From Bifidobacterium breve (GTDB taxonomy: Bacteria > Actinomycetota > Acidimicrobiia > Acidimicrobiales > Ilumatobacteraceae): a stretch of DNA of 7,234 nt. The stretch covers positions 1 through 7,234 of the forward strand of contig CALPPJ020000062.1 in assembly GCA_943325425.2 (NCBI GenBank), read 5' to 3'. Shown piece after piece: positions 6,403-7,234 of the stretch (positions within the stretch are counted from its first letter, which is position 1; each line of letters begins with the position of its first letter). Under the pieces are notes generated by a model that saw only the letters and a program-made list of their open reading frames with translations, was not told the DNA's origin and ran no database searches. The translations under genes and the position numbers were made by a program.

Positions 6403-7146
6403 GTGAAGGGTTACGACGATTCAACATATGGCGATTCATTCGCCGATGTCTACGACGATTGGTACGAAGACGTCAGTGACATCAATGCCACCGTTCGCAC
6501 CCTGCAACAACTGGCAGGTAACGGACCATTCCACGAACTCGGCATAGGTACGGGTCGCTTGGCACTTGCCCTCGCGCAAACCGGAGCGATCGTGTCAGGA
6601 ATTGATTCAAGTGCCCTCATGTTGCAGCGGCTCGAGCAAAAAGCGGCCGATCGTGGACTTGACATTGAGGCCATCAAAGGCGACATGGTTGATGACATTC
6701 CGGTTGGGCCATTCGCTGCAATCTTTGTCGCATACAACACGATCTTTAGTCTGCAGACCTTCGCCCGTCAGCAAACCTTGTTCGCCAATGTTGCAAGTCG
6801 TCTCGCCCGAGGTGGGGTCTTTGTCGTTGAGGCCATCGTGCCCGACCCGCAACGACCAGCCGGAAGCACCGTGGGCGTGCGCTCAATGAAGGCAGATCGA
6901 GTTGTGTTATCGGTTGATATGCACGACCCCGAGGCACAACATGTTGATGGACAATTTGTCGAATTCACCGAATCGGGAGGGGTTCGCCTGCGCCCTTGGA
7001 GCATTCGATATTCGTATCCTCACGAACTTGATGACATGGCGGCAACTGTCGGATTACGACTCAGCCACCGTTGGGTGAATATGAGCCAAGAACCGTTCAC
7101 AACTGATGCCGAGACTCATGTCTCTGTTTACACTCAATCTTCGTAA
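6403..7146 (+). CDS. Class I SAM-dependent methyltransferase
   Basis: Numbered from the GTG at 6403 (247 aa), the protein opens with SFADVYDDWYED (12-23), a region typical of small-molecule Rossmann-fold methyltransferases. SAM-binding motif I is ELGIGTGRL (45-53), followed by GIDSS with acidic Asp68 at the end of the second strand, then KGDM with Asp94. YNTIFSL (111-117) and LARGGVFVVEA (134-144) correspond to the later core strands and the usual ARGG turn. The C-terminal part is mainly beta-strand (RYSYPHELDDMA, 203-214) and completes the fold. The substrate cannot be read from the sequence. The start was chosen for its AAGGAG at 5-nt spacing; the frame is also open to a GTG at 6385, giving 253 aa. 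The gene diverges from the desulfurase gene across 37 bp, and its stop is 42 bp before a probable galT on the same strand, so it could share transcription with either neighbour region. Confidence 0.94.
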   Translation: MKGYDDSTYGDSFADVYDDWYEDVSDINATVRTLQQLAGNGPFHELGIGTGRLALALAQTGAIVSGIDSSALMLQRLEQKAADRGLDIEAIKGDMVDDIPVGPFAAIFVAYNTIFSLQTFARQQTLFANVASRLARGGVFVVEAIVPDPQRPAGSTVGVRSMKADRVVLSVDMHDPEAQHVDGQFVEFTESGGVRLRPWSIRYSYPHELDDMAATVGLRLSHRWVNMSQEPFTTDAETHVSVYTQSS

Positions 7147-7173
7147 TGAACGATAAATCGCTCCGAGATCTCC

Positions 7174-7179
7174 TATCCT
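7174..7179 (+). promoter_or_regulatory. Candidate -10 for the galT-like gene
   Basis: TATCCT fits TAnnnT and lies 9 nt before the GTG at 7189, which would give a leader of only a few bases. The 8-bp palindrome GAGATCTC (7165-7172) sits just upstream. No strong Shine-Dalgarno precedes the GTG. Readthrough from the methyltransferase gene is an alternative. Confidence 0.25.
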
Positions 7180-7188
7180 GAAAGCACC

Positions 7189-7234
7189 GTGAGTCAACTA
7201 CGTCTGAATCCTCTGACGGGTCGATGGGTCACCA
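7189..7234 (+). CDS. galT: Galactose-1-phosphate uridylyltransferase, N-terminal fragment (cut by window edge)
   Basis: Only 15 codons are present, translating to MSQLRLNPLTGRWVT. The LR-x-(D/N)PLTGRWV signature at the very N-terminus is characteristic of GalT, which exchanges UDP between glucose-1-phosphate and galactose-1-phosphate in the Leloir pathway. The active-site HPH motif and the metal ligands lie outside the window, so the assignment rests on this short motif. Related HIT-superfamily nucleotidyltransferases with a similar N-terminus remain possible. The start is GTG with at best a weak ribosome site. Confidence 0.7.
   Translation, partial: MSQLRLNPLTGRWVT

Overview
The window is a compact stretch of bacterial chromosome, about 97% coding with intermediate G+C by eye. 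It carries five complete housekeeping or recognisable genes, one complete uncharacterised membrane-protein gene and the first 15 codons of a seventh gene. The order cysteine desulfurase - mnmA - MetE-like - ligA on one strand, frequent GTG starts (five of seven genes as called here) and candidate leaderless starts point to an actinobacterium. The form of the LigA zinc knuckle and the moderate G+C suggest, more weakly, an Acidimicrobiia-like lineage. That last placement is from memory of family sequences and was not computed.

Left part (minus strand): ligA (NAD-dependent DNA ligase) lies 27 bp downstream of a single-domain cobalamin-independent methionine-synthase-like gene, and the two probably share a transcript. 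A 147-bp stretch (129 bp if the MetE-like gene starts at its outermost GTG) separates the MetE-like gene from a divergent plus-strand gene. It holds a strong Shine-Dalgarno followed by a 43-codon ORF, and an inverted repeat that could hide that Shine-Dalgarno in the leftward RNA.

Middle: a plus-strand gene for a polytopic membrane protein with a soluble C-terminal region. Its last 32 bp overlap, tail to tail, the 3' end of mnmA.

Right part: a cysteine desulfurase gene and mnmA (tRNA 2-thiouridylase) are joined by a 3-bp gap on the minus strand. They form a plausible two-gene sulfur-relay unit for U34 thiolation. A SAM-dependent methyltransferase gene diverges from the desulfurase across 37 bp, where two candidate -10 elements on opposite strands share a TA step. 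After the methyltransferase, the window ends in the start of a probable galT.

I found no mobile element, CRISPR array, tRNA or rRNA, and no obvious new multigene system. The most interesting items are the possible bidirectional/leaderless promoter between desulfurase and methyltransferase, the hairpin and short ORF ahead of the MetE-like gene, and the departures from family norms in the zinc sites of LigA and the MetE-like protein.
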